Below are positions 1-9,160 of a DNA stretch of 64,000 nucleotides, piece by piece. Made by a program: the position numbers and the translations under genes. The stretch is from Herminiimonas sp. (GTDB lineage Bacteria > Pseudomonadota > Gammaproteobacteria > Burkholderiales > Burkholderiaceae_D), in contig DAIDBD010000050.1 in the NCBI GenBank assembly GCA_027310305.1, positions 1-64,000 of the forward strand, in the 5' to 3' direction. The first letter of the stretch is position 1; every line of letters starts with the position of its first letter. The notes beneath the pieces were generated by a model, which was not told the origin of the DNA, searched no databases, and saw only the letters and a list, made by a program, of their open reading frames with translations.

Positions 1-191
1 ATCCAGCTCCATGAGGCCGTTCTTGTGCCACGCGCGACAACGCTTTTGGAAACATTAGAAGTGATGCCTTTTGCCTCATCTGCAATTTTGGAAGCTTTGT
101 TGGCAATTCGCTCGTTGCGCTCCAATCTTGCGATGTCGCGCTTCAGCTCCAACTCCTTCTTTCGTCGTTCCAGCTCTTCAATTTCGGACAT
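1..191 (-). CDS. Partial coiled-coil protein, 5' end only
   Basis: The minus strand carries an ATG at 191 that opens a frame running off the left edge without a stop, so it is missing from the ORF track; the track lists its plus-strand shadow. The visible N-terminus begins MSEIEELERRKKELELKRD and is a highly charged helix rich in Glu, Lys and Arg, typical of a coiled coil. A GGGAG ribosome-binding site lies about six bases upstream. I do not recognise the family, and the C-terminal part is outside the window. Confidence 0.55.
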   Translation of the reverse strand, partial: MSEIEELERRKKELELKRDIARLERNERIANKASKIADEAKGITSNVSKSVVARGTRTASWSW

Positions 192-586
192 ATCTGCTCC
201 CAAATGATGAATATTGGCAATTTTACCCTGCATACTGCAAAAGTAGCCATTGGGGTAGCACTTTTCTAGAATTTTCCAGTAAAATCCAGAAATAAATTGT
301 TAATAATCAACGGCTTGGAAAGCTTGGGGATTTACCCCCATCGGCCACCCCAAAATCTCCAAAAAATCAATCGTTTGCGCAGATCAAGATATTTCACATC
401 GTGAATTTTGCGTTGCACCTGCGGATTTTCCTGTCTCTTATTTCTTTTCATTGCAATAGCGCTGGAAAGAAGTAGTTGGCAAACCCGCGCGCATCTTTTT
501 GAGCTTGGCGAATACATCGGCCGGGGAGCCTGCGTTCTTCGCTGACTACCCCTTCCGATTGTTACCCGCGATACACCTGTCGACCG
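192..586. other. Intergenic region without a supported gene
   Basis: This AT-richer stretch lies between the divergently placed coiled-coil start and the stop of the NHL gene. A minus-strand frame between about 430 and 530 reads ...DVFAKLKKMRAGLPTTSFQ... before a stop. It has no good start and could be a gene remnant. No terminator or promoter could be assigned with confidence. Confidence 0.4.
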
Positions 587-1867
587 CTAGGGCACATCAA
601 TGCTGCCCGGCTTCCCCTCCGCCCCGGCGAACGTCGTCACAACGCCTGCCGGCGTCACTTTGCGAATCGTATGATTGCCGGTGTCGGCCACATAAAGATT
701 GCCGCCTGAATCGATCGTGATGCCTTTCGGGTAACTCATCCGCGCAGCAGCGCCGACAAACGTCGTGACCTCGCCGCCTTGCGTCACTTTGCGGATCGAC
801 TGATTCCATGTATCGATGACGTACAACAGGTTGTCTGCCGTGTTGATCGCAATGCCGGCAGAATTATAGAATCGCGCAGCCGGCCCGGTGCCGTCGGTAT
901 TGCGCGGGCCTTCCGGATAGAATCCTCCGGCGAGTGCGCTCACCATGCCTGCCGGCGTTATCTTGCGGATGATCGCTACACCGGCGATCGTATTCGGTTC
1001 CGGCGGCAAAAAATAGCCGTCTGAAATATACAAGCTTCCTGCGGGATCAACCGCGATGGCGAGCGGGTTGATGAACGTCGCGGATGCGATGTCGCTATCG
1101 GCGATCGCGCTTTGCGGATAACCTCGGGCGCCTGCCGTGCCCGACAGCGTACTGACCACGCCGGCCGGCGTGATCTTGCGGATCAGGTAATTAAGTTCGT
1201 CCGTCACATACAGATTGCCTGCGGCATCGGCGGCGATGCCTGCCGGGCGATTGAATCGCGCGGCTGCGCCGGTGCCGTCTGCGCTGCCTGGCAATCCGGC
1301 AGTCCCGGCGACCGTAGTGACCACGCCGGCCGGCGTTATCTTGCGAATGGTATGGTTGCCGGTGTCGGCGACGTACAGATTACCGGTTGCGTCGGCGGTG
1401 ATGGCGGTAGGATTATTGAATTGCGCTGCTGCGCCGGTGCCGTCCGCGCTTCCCTTCGCGCCCGGAGTCCCGGCGATCGTGGCGACCGTTTTTCCCTGGA
1501 CGATTTTCCGGATCGTCTGATTGCCGGAATCGACTACATACAAAATGCCGTTTGCCTGCGCCGCGATGCCGGTCGGATTGTTGAAACGGGCCGTTGTGGC
1601 GGTTGACGACGATGACGGAGATGATTGCGGCAAGGGGGCGGGCATCGATTGTTGCGGCGCCGGTTGTACTGATGCCGGTTGTACTGATGCCGGTTGTTGC
1701 GGTATTGGTTGTTGTGGCACGGAGTTGGCGGCCTGACCTTGGGTAATTACCGGAACTGTTGTACCTAGTCCTCCACTGGCACCGCCGCCGCATGCGGCCG
1801 ACAAAGCACTGACAAGAACAATAACGAACCGACGGCCAACTGGAAAAAACGGGATAGCATGCGACAT
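587..1867 (-). CDS. NHL-repeat lipoprotein
   Basis: Predicted 426-residue exported lipoprotein. The N-terminus has a hydrophobic segment and a lipobox (LSAAC, Cys near residue 26), followed by a Gly stretch and a Pro/Gln-rich linker with PASVQ repeats. From about residue 90 to the end there are five to six NHL-type repeats of about 55 residues, each with the pattern GNLYVADTGNHTIRKI followed by TPAGVVTT and AGTAG. NHL repeats form a beta-propeller that usually binds ligands or proteins; no catalytic domain is visible. The ATG at 1867 follows an AGGTGA ribosome-binding site. The repeats are nearly identical at DNA level, suggesting recent internal duplication. Confidence 0.88.
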   Translation of the reverse strand: MSHAIPFFPVGRRFVIVLVSALSAACGGGASGGLGTTVPVITQGQAANSVPQQPIPQQPASVQPASVQPAPQQSMPAPLPQSSPSSSSTATTARFNNPTGIAAQANGILYVVDSGNQTIRKIVQGKTVATIAGTPGAKGSADGTGAAAQFNNPTAITADATGNLYVADTGNHTIRKITPAGVVTTVAGTAGLPGSADGTGAAARFNRPAGIAADAAGNLYVTDELNYLIRKITPAGVVSTLSGTAGARGYPQSAIADSDIASATFINPLAIAVDPAGSLYISDGYFLPPEPNTIAGVAIIRKITPAGMVSALAGGFYPEGPRNTDGTGPAARFYNSAGIAINTADNLLYVIDTWNQSIRKVTQGGEVTTFVGAAARMSYPKGITIDSGGNLYVADTGNHTIRKVTPAGVVTTFAGAEGKPGSIDVP

Positions 1868-2733
1868 GATTCACCTGACAATTTATTGAAACTCCCTGAT
1901 ACAAATAAGACCTGTTATTTTGCGTGCACCTCCAAGGTAATCAGAGAACGGCGGGGCCGCATGACGTCGATCAACGTTGCGGGAAACTGTGACGGGTTTT
2001 TAAATTTTGTGACTGATTTGAGACGCACCACACGACGCGCATGATGACTGATCCGGATTTAATTGTTGATCGTTGCGCGCATCGACGCGCTTGCATGCAT
2101 GCCGGCGCAAACATATTGATCCCGTATCAAAGGCGTGCCAAGCCTGTTTGACAACGGCGCGCCGACGATTCAATTCGCCGTCATTCATAAAGCCTCTCTG
2201 AAAACAAGCTGCTCAGTCGGCCAGCGCATATTTTCCCGGCACCACGGTGGAAAACACGCCGGCGGCAAGCCCGTTGATCAGCAGCCTGCGGCGCGCATCT
2301 TCAGCATCTCCGACGCTTCCCATTTGCATTCCATTTTTCGCGGAATTAATGCGCGATTCATTGATATCTATCATCACGCCCGCATGATTTGGTTGATGAA
2401 TCAGCGCCTGTTTCGTTCTCTGGAAATCGTTTTTCTTTCTGCCTTCAAAGATGACTGTCTGAAAATTTTACGCGTAACTTCTGCAAAAGCGCATGCATGT
2501 CTCGTGCTGATTTCCGCGCCCGTCCTCTTGCAAGCATTCCAATATCGGTACGTCAGTCCGGGTTGTCAGCCTGGCACATCCTTTGCAACGACCTGTTGCC
2601 ATACCGAGTTTCAGCCCGGTCAGTAATTTCAATGCGGCATGGCGCCATGATGTTTCACATGCATTCAATGTCGAACGCCATTTTTTTAACGTCATTCAGT
2701 TTGATTTGATCAAACGCCCAAAAGGAGAGTTGC
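1868..2733. other. Long intergenic region, gene-poor
   Basis: About 870 bases between the NHL lipoprotein and the YqjD-like gene. ORFs in the track here have poor composition and no ribosome-binding sites. The only coding-like signal is a 38-codon minus-strand frame with a Tat-like leader (listed separately). Several short GCATGC-type palindromes occur around 2090-2105. Confidence 0.5.
2213..2329 (-). CDS. Micro-ORF resembling a Tat/export leader (doubtful)
   Basis: A 38-codon frame not in the ORF track. It encodes a short acidic N-terminus, then DARRRLLINGLAAGVF and an Ala-Asp end, immediately followed by a stop. The Arg-Arg-x-Leu-Leu plus hydrophobic stretch looks like a twin-arginine export leader with nothing attached. 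A second ATG at 2323 has a GGA about six bases upstream. It could be a true tiny protein, the remnant of a lost gene, or chance. Confidence 0.25.
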   Translation of the reverse strand: MQMGSVGDAEDARRRLLINGLAAGVFSTVVPGKYALAD

Positions 2734-3129
2734 ATGGATACAAATTATTCGTCAGGCCTGTCCGACGATGGATCGAAGATCGGCAGTACGGCCGGTGCCG
2801 GTACATACGATGACGATGCCGGAATCGGCAGCCGGCAATCCGGCTCTTCGCTGCGCGAGGAGCTTGCCAATCTTAAAAGCGACCTGGATGCATTGATGGC
2901 GCATGCATCGACCTTGACCGATCGCGAGTTAGGCGAAGCGCGGGACAAGATGATGTCCAAATTCAGTTCGATGCAGAATACGGCCAAGGGAATGGCCGCC
3001 GAGGCAAGCCGTCAGTTTACCCACGGCGTCGATGTCACCAGCGATTATGTGAAAGAAAAACCGCTGCAATCCGTCGCGGTTGCGGCCGGTGTCGGCCTTT
3101 TGCTGGGCGCGGTATTGCGCAGACATTGA
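2734..3129 (+). CDS. ElaB/YqjD/DUF883 family membrane-anchored protein
   Basis: 131 residues. A low-complexity Ser/Gly/Asp N-terminus is followed by an amphipathic helix (ELANLKSDLDALMAHAS) and a C-terminal hydrophobic anchor (SVAVAAGVGLLLGAVLRRH). This is the arrangement of ElaB/YqjD proteins, C-tail-anchored inner-membrane proteins reported in E. coli to bind ribosomes in stationary phase. An AAAGGAGA ribosome-binding site precedes the ATG. It is the first gene of a co-directional set with the YqjE-like and YqjK-like genes, as in the enterobacterial yqjDEK order. Confidence 0.88.
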   Translation: MDTNYSSGLSDDGSKIGSTAGAGTYDDDAGIGSRQSGSSLREELANLKSDLDALMAHASTLTDRELGEARDKMMSKFSSMQNTAKGMAAEASRQFTHGVDVTSDYVKEKPLQSVAVAAGVGLLLGAVLRRH

Positions 3130-3179
3130 GCCGCTTCCGGCATGCGTTTTTTCTAAATCTTTCGTGAGGGAATGGCACG

Positions 3180-3548
3180 GTGTTTGAAACTCTTCATAAA
3201 TCCAAACAGATATCCGTGATTGCACTGGATCGGCTCGGCGATTACATCGAGCTGCTGCGCATTGAATTGAAACTTCAAGGGCGGGAACTCGGCATGCAAT
3301 TACTGGGATATGCGGTCGCCGCGCTGTTTTCGGTGCTGACTGTCGTATTCGTCGGTTTCGCGATCATCATCACCTTTTGGGATTCGCCGCATCGCACCCT
3401 GGCGGCCTGGGCGGTCGTGGCGCTTTACGCTGCGATGGTGGGCATCGGTGTTTTTTTCAGCTTCAAGCACGAGCCTGCCGGATCGGCTTTTTCCACGCTG
3501 CGCAACGAATTGAAACGTGATGTCGATTTGGTGAAAGAAAGCATATGA
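3180..3548 (+). CDS. YqjE-like phage-holin-family inner-membrane protein
   Basis: 122 residues with two hydrophobic segments (about residues 37-62 and 70-92), preceded by a soluble N-terminus with a helix LGDYIELLRIELKLQGRE and followed by a charged tail. This matches the YqjE/holin superfamily III proteins that sit beside YqjD. The start is GTG at 3180, with GAGGGAA about seven bases upstream. Its stop overlaps the next start (ATGA), so the two are probably translationally coupled. Confidence 0.85.
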   Translation: MFETLHKSKQISVIALDRLGDYIELLRIELKLQGRELGMQLLGYAVAALFSVLTVVFVGFAIIITFWDSPHRTLAAWAVVALYAAMVGIGVFFSFKHEPAGSAFSTLRNELKRDVDLVKESI

Positions 3549-4105
3549 AGAATGCGCCTTCCCTTGAAGATGAAAGAAATGCGCTGCTGGAGCAGATACA
3601 TGCAAGCCGGGCGGTGTATCGGCGCATGCTGACGGAACAGGACGAGCAGGCGCAGGCTGCCGCGGAAAACCGTTTGCACGGTATTGGCGGCAGACCCGAT
3701 TTTCCGCGCAGCAGAACGATACGCTGGATCATGCAACATCCTTATATCAGTGCAGCGGCTGTCGCGGGCGTGGCGGGTATGGCAGTTGCCGCGCCAAGGC
3801 TGTCGCGATCGTTTTCCAGTTGGCGTGCCGGCATGACTGCAAGCAAACCTTCCGCCACCTCCGCAAGCCCGGGCATCGTGAATTCCATGAATCCCCGCAG
3901 GCGCATCACGGATCGAAGCATTGTGACCCATACGCAAGCCGCGATGCCGAAACGGATTGCCGTGGTCGGGCGCGCTGCCGTCACGAGTCTGGCCGCAATG
4001 GCAGCCACGGTATTGCGCGACCCGTCGAAGATGCGCATGGCCGGCAGAATTTTTTCCTTGGTAGCGGGATTTGTGACTGCAAGGCGGGCGCGCCGCTTGC
4101 AATAA
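3545..4105 (+). CDS. YqjK-like hypothetical membrane-associated protein
   Basis: 186 residues, longer than the roughly 100-residue enterobacterial YqjK. The N-terminal third is charged and helical, similar in kind to YqjK. A moderately hydrophobic Ala-rich segment follows (ISAAAVAGVAGMAVAAPRL, about residues 67-85), then a basic Ser/Arg-rich region and a second weakly hydrophobic stretch near the end. The ATG overlaps the upstream stop as ATGA. The assignment rests mainly on gene order; function is unknown. Confidence 0.75.
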   Translation: MKNAPSLEDERNALLEQIHASRAVYRRMLTEQDEQAQAAAENRLHGIGGRPDFPRSRTIRWIMQHPYISAAAVAGVAGMAVAAPRLSRSFSSWRAGMTASKPSATSASPGIVNSMNPRRRITDRSIVTHTQAAMPKRIAVVGRAAVTSLAAMAATVLRDPSKMRMAGRIFSLVAGFVTARRARRLQ

Positions 4106-4216
4106 TGTTGTTCTGGATCAAGGCGGATTTTATCGACCGGCGGATCATTGAAAGTGTGCGTCAAGGAGAGGTAGCAAGGTTATACAAATTTTATATTCAC
4201 CTTAAAGGAAAACACC

Positions 4217-4363
4217 ATGAAAAAGCTGATTGCTGTCTTGAGCGTACTATTTTTTACGGCAGGATTGACCGCCTGCAATACCTTTAAAGGCGTTGGAAAA
4301 GACGTGGAGCGCGGTGGCGAAAAAGTTCAGGATGCAGCTACCGGCACGCAAAAGAAAATGTAA
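4217..4363 (+). CDS. Entericidin A/B family lipoprotein
   Basis: 48 residues, too short for the ORF track. MKKLIAVLSVLFFTAGLTAC is a lipoprotein signal with lipobox Leu-Thr-Ala-Cys. The mature part, NTFKGVGKDVERGGEKVQDA, is the hallmark of the entericidin/EcnB family of small stress-induced membrane lipoproteins. AAAGGA lies about seven bases before the ATG. It lies about 110 bases after the YqjK-like gene and may have its own promoter in the AT-rich stretch around 4180-4200. Confidence 0.92.
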   Translation: MKKLIAVLSVLFFTAGLTACNTFKGVGKDVERGGEKVQDAATGTQKKM

Positions 4364-4952
4364 TCGGCATGCGGCATTTCTGCTTCGCTGTTGCGGCTTT
4401 TTCAATGCGGGAAAAGCCGCGTTCCAACGGAGGGGTGCCGCTTGTCTGCATGATTATGGCATCGCGAAAACCCGCTTTCCGCAACCATCTGCAATCCATA
4501 TCCGGAATTTTCCAGGCTTAGGGGCTGCGCGGCCCCCTTACGCAAAATAGAAATGCGCAGGGTGCGCCATGCGCATCCTGGTTCTGTGCCGTTCTGCGCA
4601 ATCCATGTTTCCAATTGACCTTGGCCGCTGATTTTTAGCGCCGCAGCGTCAACATCCCATCATGGCAGCGCGGCACTTTCATCCAGCGGCTTTGCCGGCC
4701 GGCCCGCTCGCAAGAACCGGACGGTTCGGAACATGTTACGGTCGCCATGCATCTTGTTTGCTGTCGAATGGAATTTTTACACAGCCATCCAGTCTATCTC
4801 CGTCAGATCGCTGAACTGACGTTCCTCAGCAAGACGCATCGAATAATGCCTGACGCATGAATGAGCGGAACATGGCATTGAAAATGCACTGCGTATCTTG
4901 CACGCTTGACGATTGAAACTGTCATTCGCCACTTTCGGAGAAGCCCGGTTCC
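4364..4952. other. Intergenic region with hairpins
   Basis: About 590 bases without a supported gene. A 9-10 bp hairpin (GCGGCTTTT...AAAAGCCGC, 4393-4420) follows the entericidin gene and may act as a transcription stop, although it lacks a downstream T-run. A second GC-rich hairpin lies near 4517-4535. ORFs on both strands have unlikely composition. Confidence 0.45.
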
Positions 4953-5684
4953 GTGATTCCCAATACACTGCGCCTGCCCGTCAGGATACTGCCCCAGCCG
5001 GATGAGACGACATGCGGTCCGACCTGCCTGCACGCAGTCTATGATTACTGGGGCGACGACGAAGCGCTGGACGCGGTGGTCGACCGTACCGGCCGTCTTG
5101 AATTCGGCGGCACGTTCGCCGTGTTTCTCGCCTGCGATGCTTTGCGTAAAGGTTACCGCGCCACTATTTATACCTATAACTTGAATGTGTTCGATCCGAC
5201 GTGGTTCACGCCCGGAGTCGATATTGCCCAACGCCTGCAGCAGCAGCGAGAGCGCAAACCGGACACCCGGTTGCAACGAGCCACCACCGGGTATCTGGAG
5301 TTTTTGCAACTGGGCGGCCGGTTGCGCCAGATGGATCTGACGCGCAGCCTGATCCAAGGCATCCTGCGCCGCAAACAGCCGCTGCTTACCGGTCTGAGTT
5401 CCACTTATCTTTATCGTACAACGCGCGAATTCGGGCCGAACGATACGCCGGACGATATTCGCGGCTTGCCGGCGGGTCATTTCGTCGTCATTGCCGGCTA
5501 CGACCTCGAGCGGCGCAAGGTATTGGTGATGGATCCTTACCAGCAAAATCCTTATGGCCGTTCCCATCAATACTGGATCGGGATCGACCGCGTAATCGGC
5601 GCGGTGCTGCTGGGAATCGTGACCCATGACGCCAACCTGCTGGTCATTCATCCGCGGCATCGGCCGCAACAGGCAATCCCATGA
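4953..5684 (+). CDS. C39-like cysteine-peptidase-fold protein
   Basis: 243 residues. The N-terminal motif PQPDETTCGPTCL matches the catalytic Q-x6-C region of C39/papain-like proteases (Cys near residue 25). A later GHFVVIAGYD segment supplies the His, and VMDPY the third active-site residue region. There is no membrane segment or signal peptide, so it is probably cytoplasmic. The start is GTG at 4953 with GGAGAA about twelve bases upstream. The stop overlaps the start of the ATP-grasp gene as ATGA. It may process or ligate a peptide made by the neighbouring ligases; the substrate is unknown. Confidence 0.85.
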   Translation: MIPNTLRLPVRILPQPDETTCGPTCLHAVYDYWGDDEALDAVVDRTGRLEFGGTFAVFLACDALRKGYRATIYTYNLNVFDPTWFTPGVDIAQRLQQQRERKPDTRLQRATTGYLEFLQLGGRLRQMDLTRSLIQGILRRKQPLLTGLSSTYLYRTTREFGPNDTPDDIRGLPAGHFVVIAGYDLERRKVLVMDPYQQNPYGRSHQYWIGIDRVIGAVLLGIVTHDANLLVIHPRHRPQQAIP

Positions 5685-7147
5685 AGATTCTTTTTATCGT
5701 CAGCCACCTGCGTGACTGGCCCTTCCCGCTACCCGGCGTTACCGTTGTGCCGGCGCGCGCTTATCTGACCGATCCAGCCTATACCGGCTGCGACGCCACC
5801 AAAGTATTCAACCTCTGCAATTCCTTCCGCTACCAAAGCCGCGGATACTATGTATCGATGCTGGCGGATGCGCGCGGCCATCAGCCGCTGCCGGACATCA
5901 AGGCAATCGAAGACTTGCAATCGGAAGGCATCATCCAGTTGCTCGCCGACAGCCTGGACGAATTGATTCAATCCGCGCTGATGCAGGTCGATGCAAATGC
6001 ATTCGAGCTGACCGCCTATTTCGGCCGCACGCCGGATGGCCAGTGCATGCAACTGGGCGAACAACTGTTCAATCTGTTGCGCATGCCGTTGCTGCAAGCG
6101 CGATTCGAACGCGATGGCGGGCGCTGGCGCCTGCGCCATGTCCATGCACTGACGCTCGACGACATTGCGCCGGAGCGCCTGCGCACCGTTGCCGATGCCG
6201 CGGCCGATTGCCTGAAAGGACACCGGCATCGGACGCGCGAACCGGCGGCGCAGAAACCGACGCTCGCCATTCTGCGCACGCCCGATTGCCAGGCATTGCC
6301 GTCGAACCCTGCTGCGATACGGAAATTCCAGGAAGCGGCGGAAGCGTTGGGAATGCGTTCCGAAGTCATCGCCCGGGCCGACGCCGAGCGGGCGATGCGG
6401 TTCGATGCGCTCTTCATCCGCGATACCACCAACGTCAATCACTATACCTATCTGTTGGCGCGGCGAGCCGCCGTGGCAGGCCTGGTGGTCATGGACGATC
6501 CGGATTCCATCCTCAAATGCAACAACAAGGTATACATGACCGAATTGCTGAACAGGCACCGCATTCCGATTCCCAAAACCATGCTGGTGCATCGTGGCAA
6601 CGTCGATCAGGTGATCGCCACGCTCGGCTTGCCATGCATTCTGAAGCAACCCGATGGCGCATTCTCGATCGGCATCGAAAAAGCCGGATCGAAAGAAGAG
6701 CTGCTGGCAAAGGCGCATGCATTATTGGAAACGTCTGAGCTGATCCTGGCGCAGGAATATCTGCCGACCGAATTCGACTGGCGCGTCGGCATACTCGACC
6801 GCAAGCCGTTATTCGTGTGCAAGTACTTCATGGCGCCCGGCCACTGGCAAATCATCAAGCATGAAAACAACCGTCAATCCCGCGAAGGATTGACGACGGC
6901 CTTTGCGCTGAACGAAGCACCGCGCGACGTGATCGATGTGGCGATGCAGGCGGCCAATCTGATCGGCGACGGATTCTACGGCGTCGATCTGAAACAGCGC
7001 GGCAATCAGTGCTACATCATCGAGATCAACGACAATCCGAACGTGGATGCCGGCAACGAAGACGGCGTGCTCCGCGATGCGCTGTACCGGCAAGTGATGA
7101 GCGTGTTCCGCAACCGGATCGAAGCACGCAAGGGCAGCGTCGCATGA
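5681..7147 (+). CDS. RimK-family ATP-grasp ligase with N-terminal RimK-like domain
   Basis: 488 residues. Residues 1 to about 200 form the extra N-terminal domain of long RimK-like proteins. The rest is an ATP-grasp domain: N-terminal subdomain around DDPDSILKCNNKVYM, a Lys-containing ATP-binding strand (CILKQPDGAFSIGI), EYLPTEFDWRVGIL, and the Mg-binding end CYIIEINDNPNVD. ATP-grasp enzymes of this class add amino acids to carboxylates through an acylphosphate. Both ends overlap neighbours as ATGA, placing it inside the four-gene operon. Substrates cannot be read from the sequence. Confidence 0.9.
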   Translation: MKILFIVSHLRDWPFPLPGVTVVPARAYLTDPAYTGCDATKVFNLCNSFRYQSRGYYVSMLADARGHQPLPDIKAIEDLQSEGIIQLLADSLDELIQSALMQVDANAFELTAYFGRTPDGQCMQLGEQLFNLLRMPLLQARFERDGGRWRLRHVHALTLDDIAPERLRTVADAAADCLKGHRHRTREPAAQKPTLAILRTPDCQALPSNPAAIRKFQEAAEALGMRSEVIARADAERAMRFDALFIRDTTNVNHYTYLLARRAAVAGLVVMDDPDSILKCNNKVYMTELLNRHRIPIPKTMLVHRGNVDQVIATLGLPCILKQPDGAFSIGIEKAGSKEELLAKAHALLETSELILAQEYLPTEFDWRVGILDRKPLFVCKYFMAPGHWQIIKHENNRQSREGLTTAFALNEAPRDVIDVAMQAANLIGDGFYGVDLKQRGNQCYIIEINDNPNVDAGNEDGVLRDALYRQVMSVFRNRIEARKGSVA

Positions 7148-8394
7148 TAGACGGTGCGCCTGCGCTGGCCGCCTTCATGGGATGCGGCATCGAGCTTGAA
7201 TACATGATCGTCGAGCGCGGCAGTCTCTCACCGCTGCCGATTGCCGACCAGTTGCTGCGCTCCGCCACCGACACGTATGCGAACGATGTCGATCGCGGCC
7301 TGCTCGGCTGGTCCAACGAACTGGTGATGCATGTCATCGAGATCAAGAACCAGCAGCCGACTGCGGATTTCGAAAGCTTGCCGGCCGCCTTCCAGGCTGA
7401 AGTGAAGTACATCAACCGGATCCTTGAGCTGTTCGATGCAAGGCTGATGCCGACCGCGATGCACCCATGGATGGATCCGCGCCGCCAGACGCGATTATGG
7501 CCGCATGGCAATGCGGATCTCTATGAAGCCTATGGCCGCCTGTTCGACTGCAATACGCACGGCTGGGCCAATCTGCAAAGCATGCATGTCAATCTGCCGT
7601 TTGCCGGCGATGGCGAATTCGCACGGCTGCATGCGGCGATCCGCCTGATGCTGCCGATCCTGCCGGCGCTGGCCGCGAGCTCGCCGATCGCGGACGGCGG
7701 CGTTACCGGCTTTGCCGACTTCAGGATGGAAGCCTATCGCACCAATGCGCAAGCGTTCCCATCGATTGCCGGCCAGGTCGTTCCGGAAACGGTAACCAGC
7801 CGCGCGGAATATCGGCGATCGATCCTGGCGCCGATGTACCGCGACATCGCCGGGTTCGATCCGCAACGCATACTGCAGCATGAATGGCTCAATTCGCGCG
7901 GCGCGATTGCGCGCTTCGATCGCAGCGCAATCGAGATCCGGGTGATCGATACGCAGGAATGTCCGCAGGCGGATCTGGCGATCGCCGCCGCCGTGATCGC
8001 ACTCGTCAAGTCGCTGTACGACGCCGGGCCGGACGCACTGGCGGCGCAGCAGGCGATCGGCACCGATCGGCTGGCTGCCGTATTGTTCGCCTGCACCCGC
8101 ACGGCCGAACAAACGGTGATCGATGATGCCGGATATCTGAAGCTGCTCGGTTTTCAAGGAAGCCGTTGTACTGCCCGGGAATTGTGGCGTCACCTGATCG
8201 AGCAGATGCAGTCGGGCGAACGCAGGCTTGCCGCCGCCCGGCTCAAGCCGCTGCAGGTCATGCTCGACCACGGTCCGCTTGCGCGGCGGATTCTGCGGGC
8301 AACCGGCGGCGATTATTCTAGGGCGCACCTGGCCGGCATTTACCGGCGGCTGTGCGAGTGCCTGCACCAGGGGCGCATGTTCGTGCCTGCATGA
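7144..8394 (+). CDS. GCS2-family carboxylate-amine ligase (glutamate-cysteine ligase-like)
   Basis: The track starts at 7009, but the ATG at 7144 overlaps the upstream stop (ATGA), giving 416 residues. GCGIELEYMIVERG at the N-terminus is the GCS2/YbdK metal- and glutamate-binding signature. NELVMHVIEIKN, SMHVNLPF and LPALAASSPIADG also fit the family. These enzymes make gamma-glutamyl-type amide bonds with ATP. This protein is probably a specialised paralogue working with the adjacent ATP-grasp enzyme rather than the housekeeping GshA, since it sits with an N-formylglutamate amidohydrolase and a C39-like protein. Confidence 0.88.
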   Translation: MIDGAPALAAFMGCGIELEYMIVERGSLSPLPIADQLLRSATDTYANDVDRGLLGWSNELVMHVIEIKNQQPTADFESLPAAFQAEVKYINRILELFDARLMPTAMHPWMDPRRQTRLWPHGNADLYEAYGRLFDCNTHGWANLQSMHVNLPFAGDGEFARLHAAIRLMLPILPALAASSPIADGGVTGFADFRMEAYRTNAQAFPSIAGQVVPETVTSRAEYRRSILAPMYRDIAGFDPQRILQHEWLNSRGAIARFDRSAIEIRVIDTQECPQADLAIAAAVIALVKSLYDAGPDALAAQQAIGTDRLAAVLFACTRTAEQTVIDDAGYLKLLGFQGSRCTARELWRHLIEQMQSGERRLAAARLKPLQVMLDHGPLARRILRATGGDYSRAHLAGIYRRLCECLHQGRMFVPA

Positions 8395-9137
8395 AAAACG
8401 ACTTTTTCCTGATTACCTGCGAGCACGGCGGCAACCGCATTCCGGCACGCTACCGTTCATTATTCGCCGGCCATCAAGCATTGCTGCGCACGCATCGCGG
8501 CTACGATGCCGGCGCGTTGCGCCTGGCGCGGGAAATGGCTGCCGCGCTGGATGCCCGCCTGGTCGCCGCTACCGTCAGCCGCCTGCTGATCGACCTGAAC
8601 CGTTCGATCACCCATCCGCGCTTGTATTCCGCAGCGAGCCGCGCGGCATCCGCCGACATCCGGGCAGAAATATTGCGGCGATATTACCTGCCCTATCGAG
8701 CCGCAGCGGAAATGGAAATCGCGCAGGCCATCGATCGGGACGAGCGGGTCATCCATGTTTCCTGCCACAGCTTCACGCCGCAACTCGACGACACGCTGCG
8801 CAATGCGGACATCGGTTTGCTGTACGATCCGGCGCGCCCCGGCGAGCTGGATTTTTGCCGGCGCTGGCGCAGCGCGCTGACGGTCCGGACACCCGAATCA
8901 CGCATCCGGATGAACTATCCGTATGCCGGCAAAAACGATGGCTTCACGACCGCGTTGCGCAAGCGCTTTCCAGCCGATTGTTATCTCGGCGTGGAACTGG
9001 AAGTCAATCAGAAACAGGTGTCCGATGATGCAAGCCGCTGGCGCGATCTGCGGCACGCGATCATCGAAGCGCTGCGTCATACCGCAAACCTGGACCGGCT
9101 TGAACGCTGCGCCGTACCGGCATCACCGGCGCGATGA
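8391..9137 (+). CDS. N-formylglutamate amidohydrolase family protein
   Basis: 248 residues from the ATG at 8391, which overlaps the GCS2 stop. Family motifs are visible: LITCEHGGNRIP at the N-terminus (metal-binding), HRGYDAGAL, SRLLIDLNRS and VIHVSCHSFTP. The named family reaction is deformylation of N-formyl-L-glutamate in histidine breakdown (HutG), but no hut genes are nearby. Here it is the last gene of the C39/ATP-grasp/GCS2 operon and more likely hydrolyses an amide linked to that product. The ORF-track start at 8352 would extend into the previous gene and is not favoured. Confidence 0.87.
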   Translation: MKNDFFLITCEHGGNRIPARYRSLFAGHQALLRTHRGYDAGALRLAREMAAALDARLVAATVSRLLIDLNRSITHPRLYSAASRAASADIRAEILRRYYLPYRAAAEMEIAQAIDRDERVIHVSCHSFTPQLDDTLRNADIGLLYDPARPGELDFCRRWRSALTVRTPESRIRMNYPYAGKNDGFTTALRKRFPADCYLGVELEVNQKQVSDDASRWRDLRHAIIEALRHTANLDRLERCAVPASPAR

Positions 9138-9160
9138 TTTTTGAAATCCCTGCTGGTTCA

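Noticed and set aside
3174-3189. TGGCACGGTGTTTGA as a sigma-54 promoter
   Set aside because: It spans the start codon of the YqjE-like gene, so it cannot serve as its promoter.
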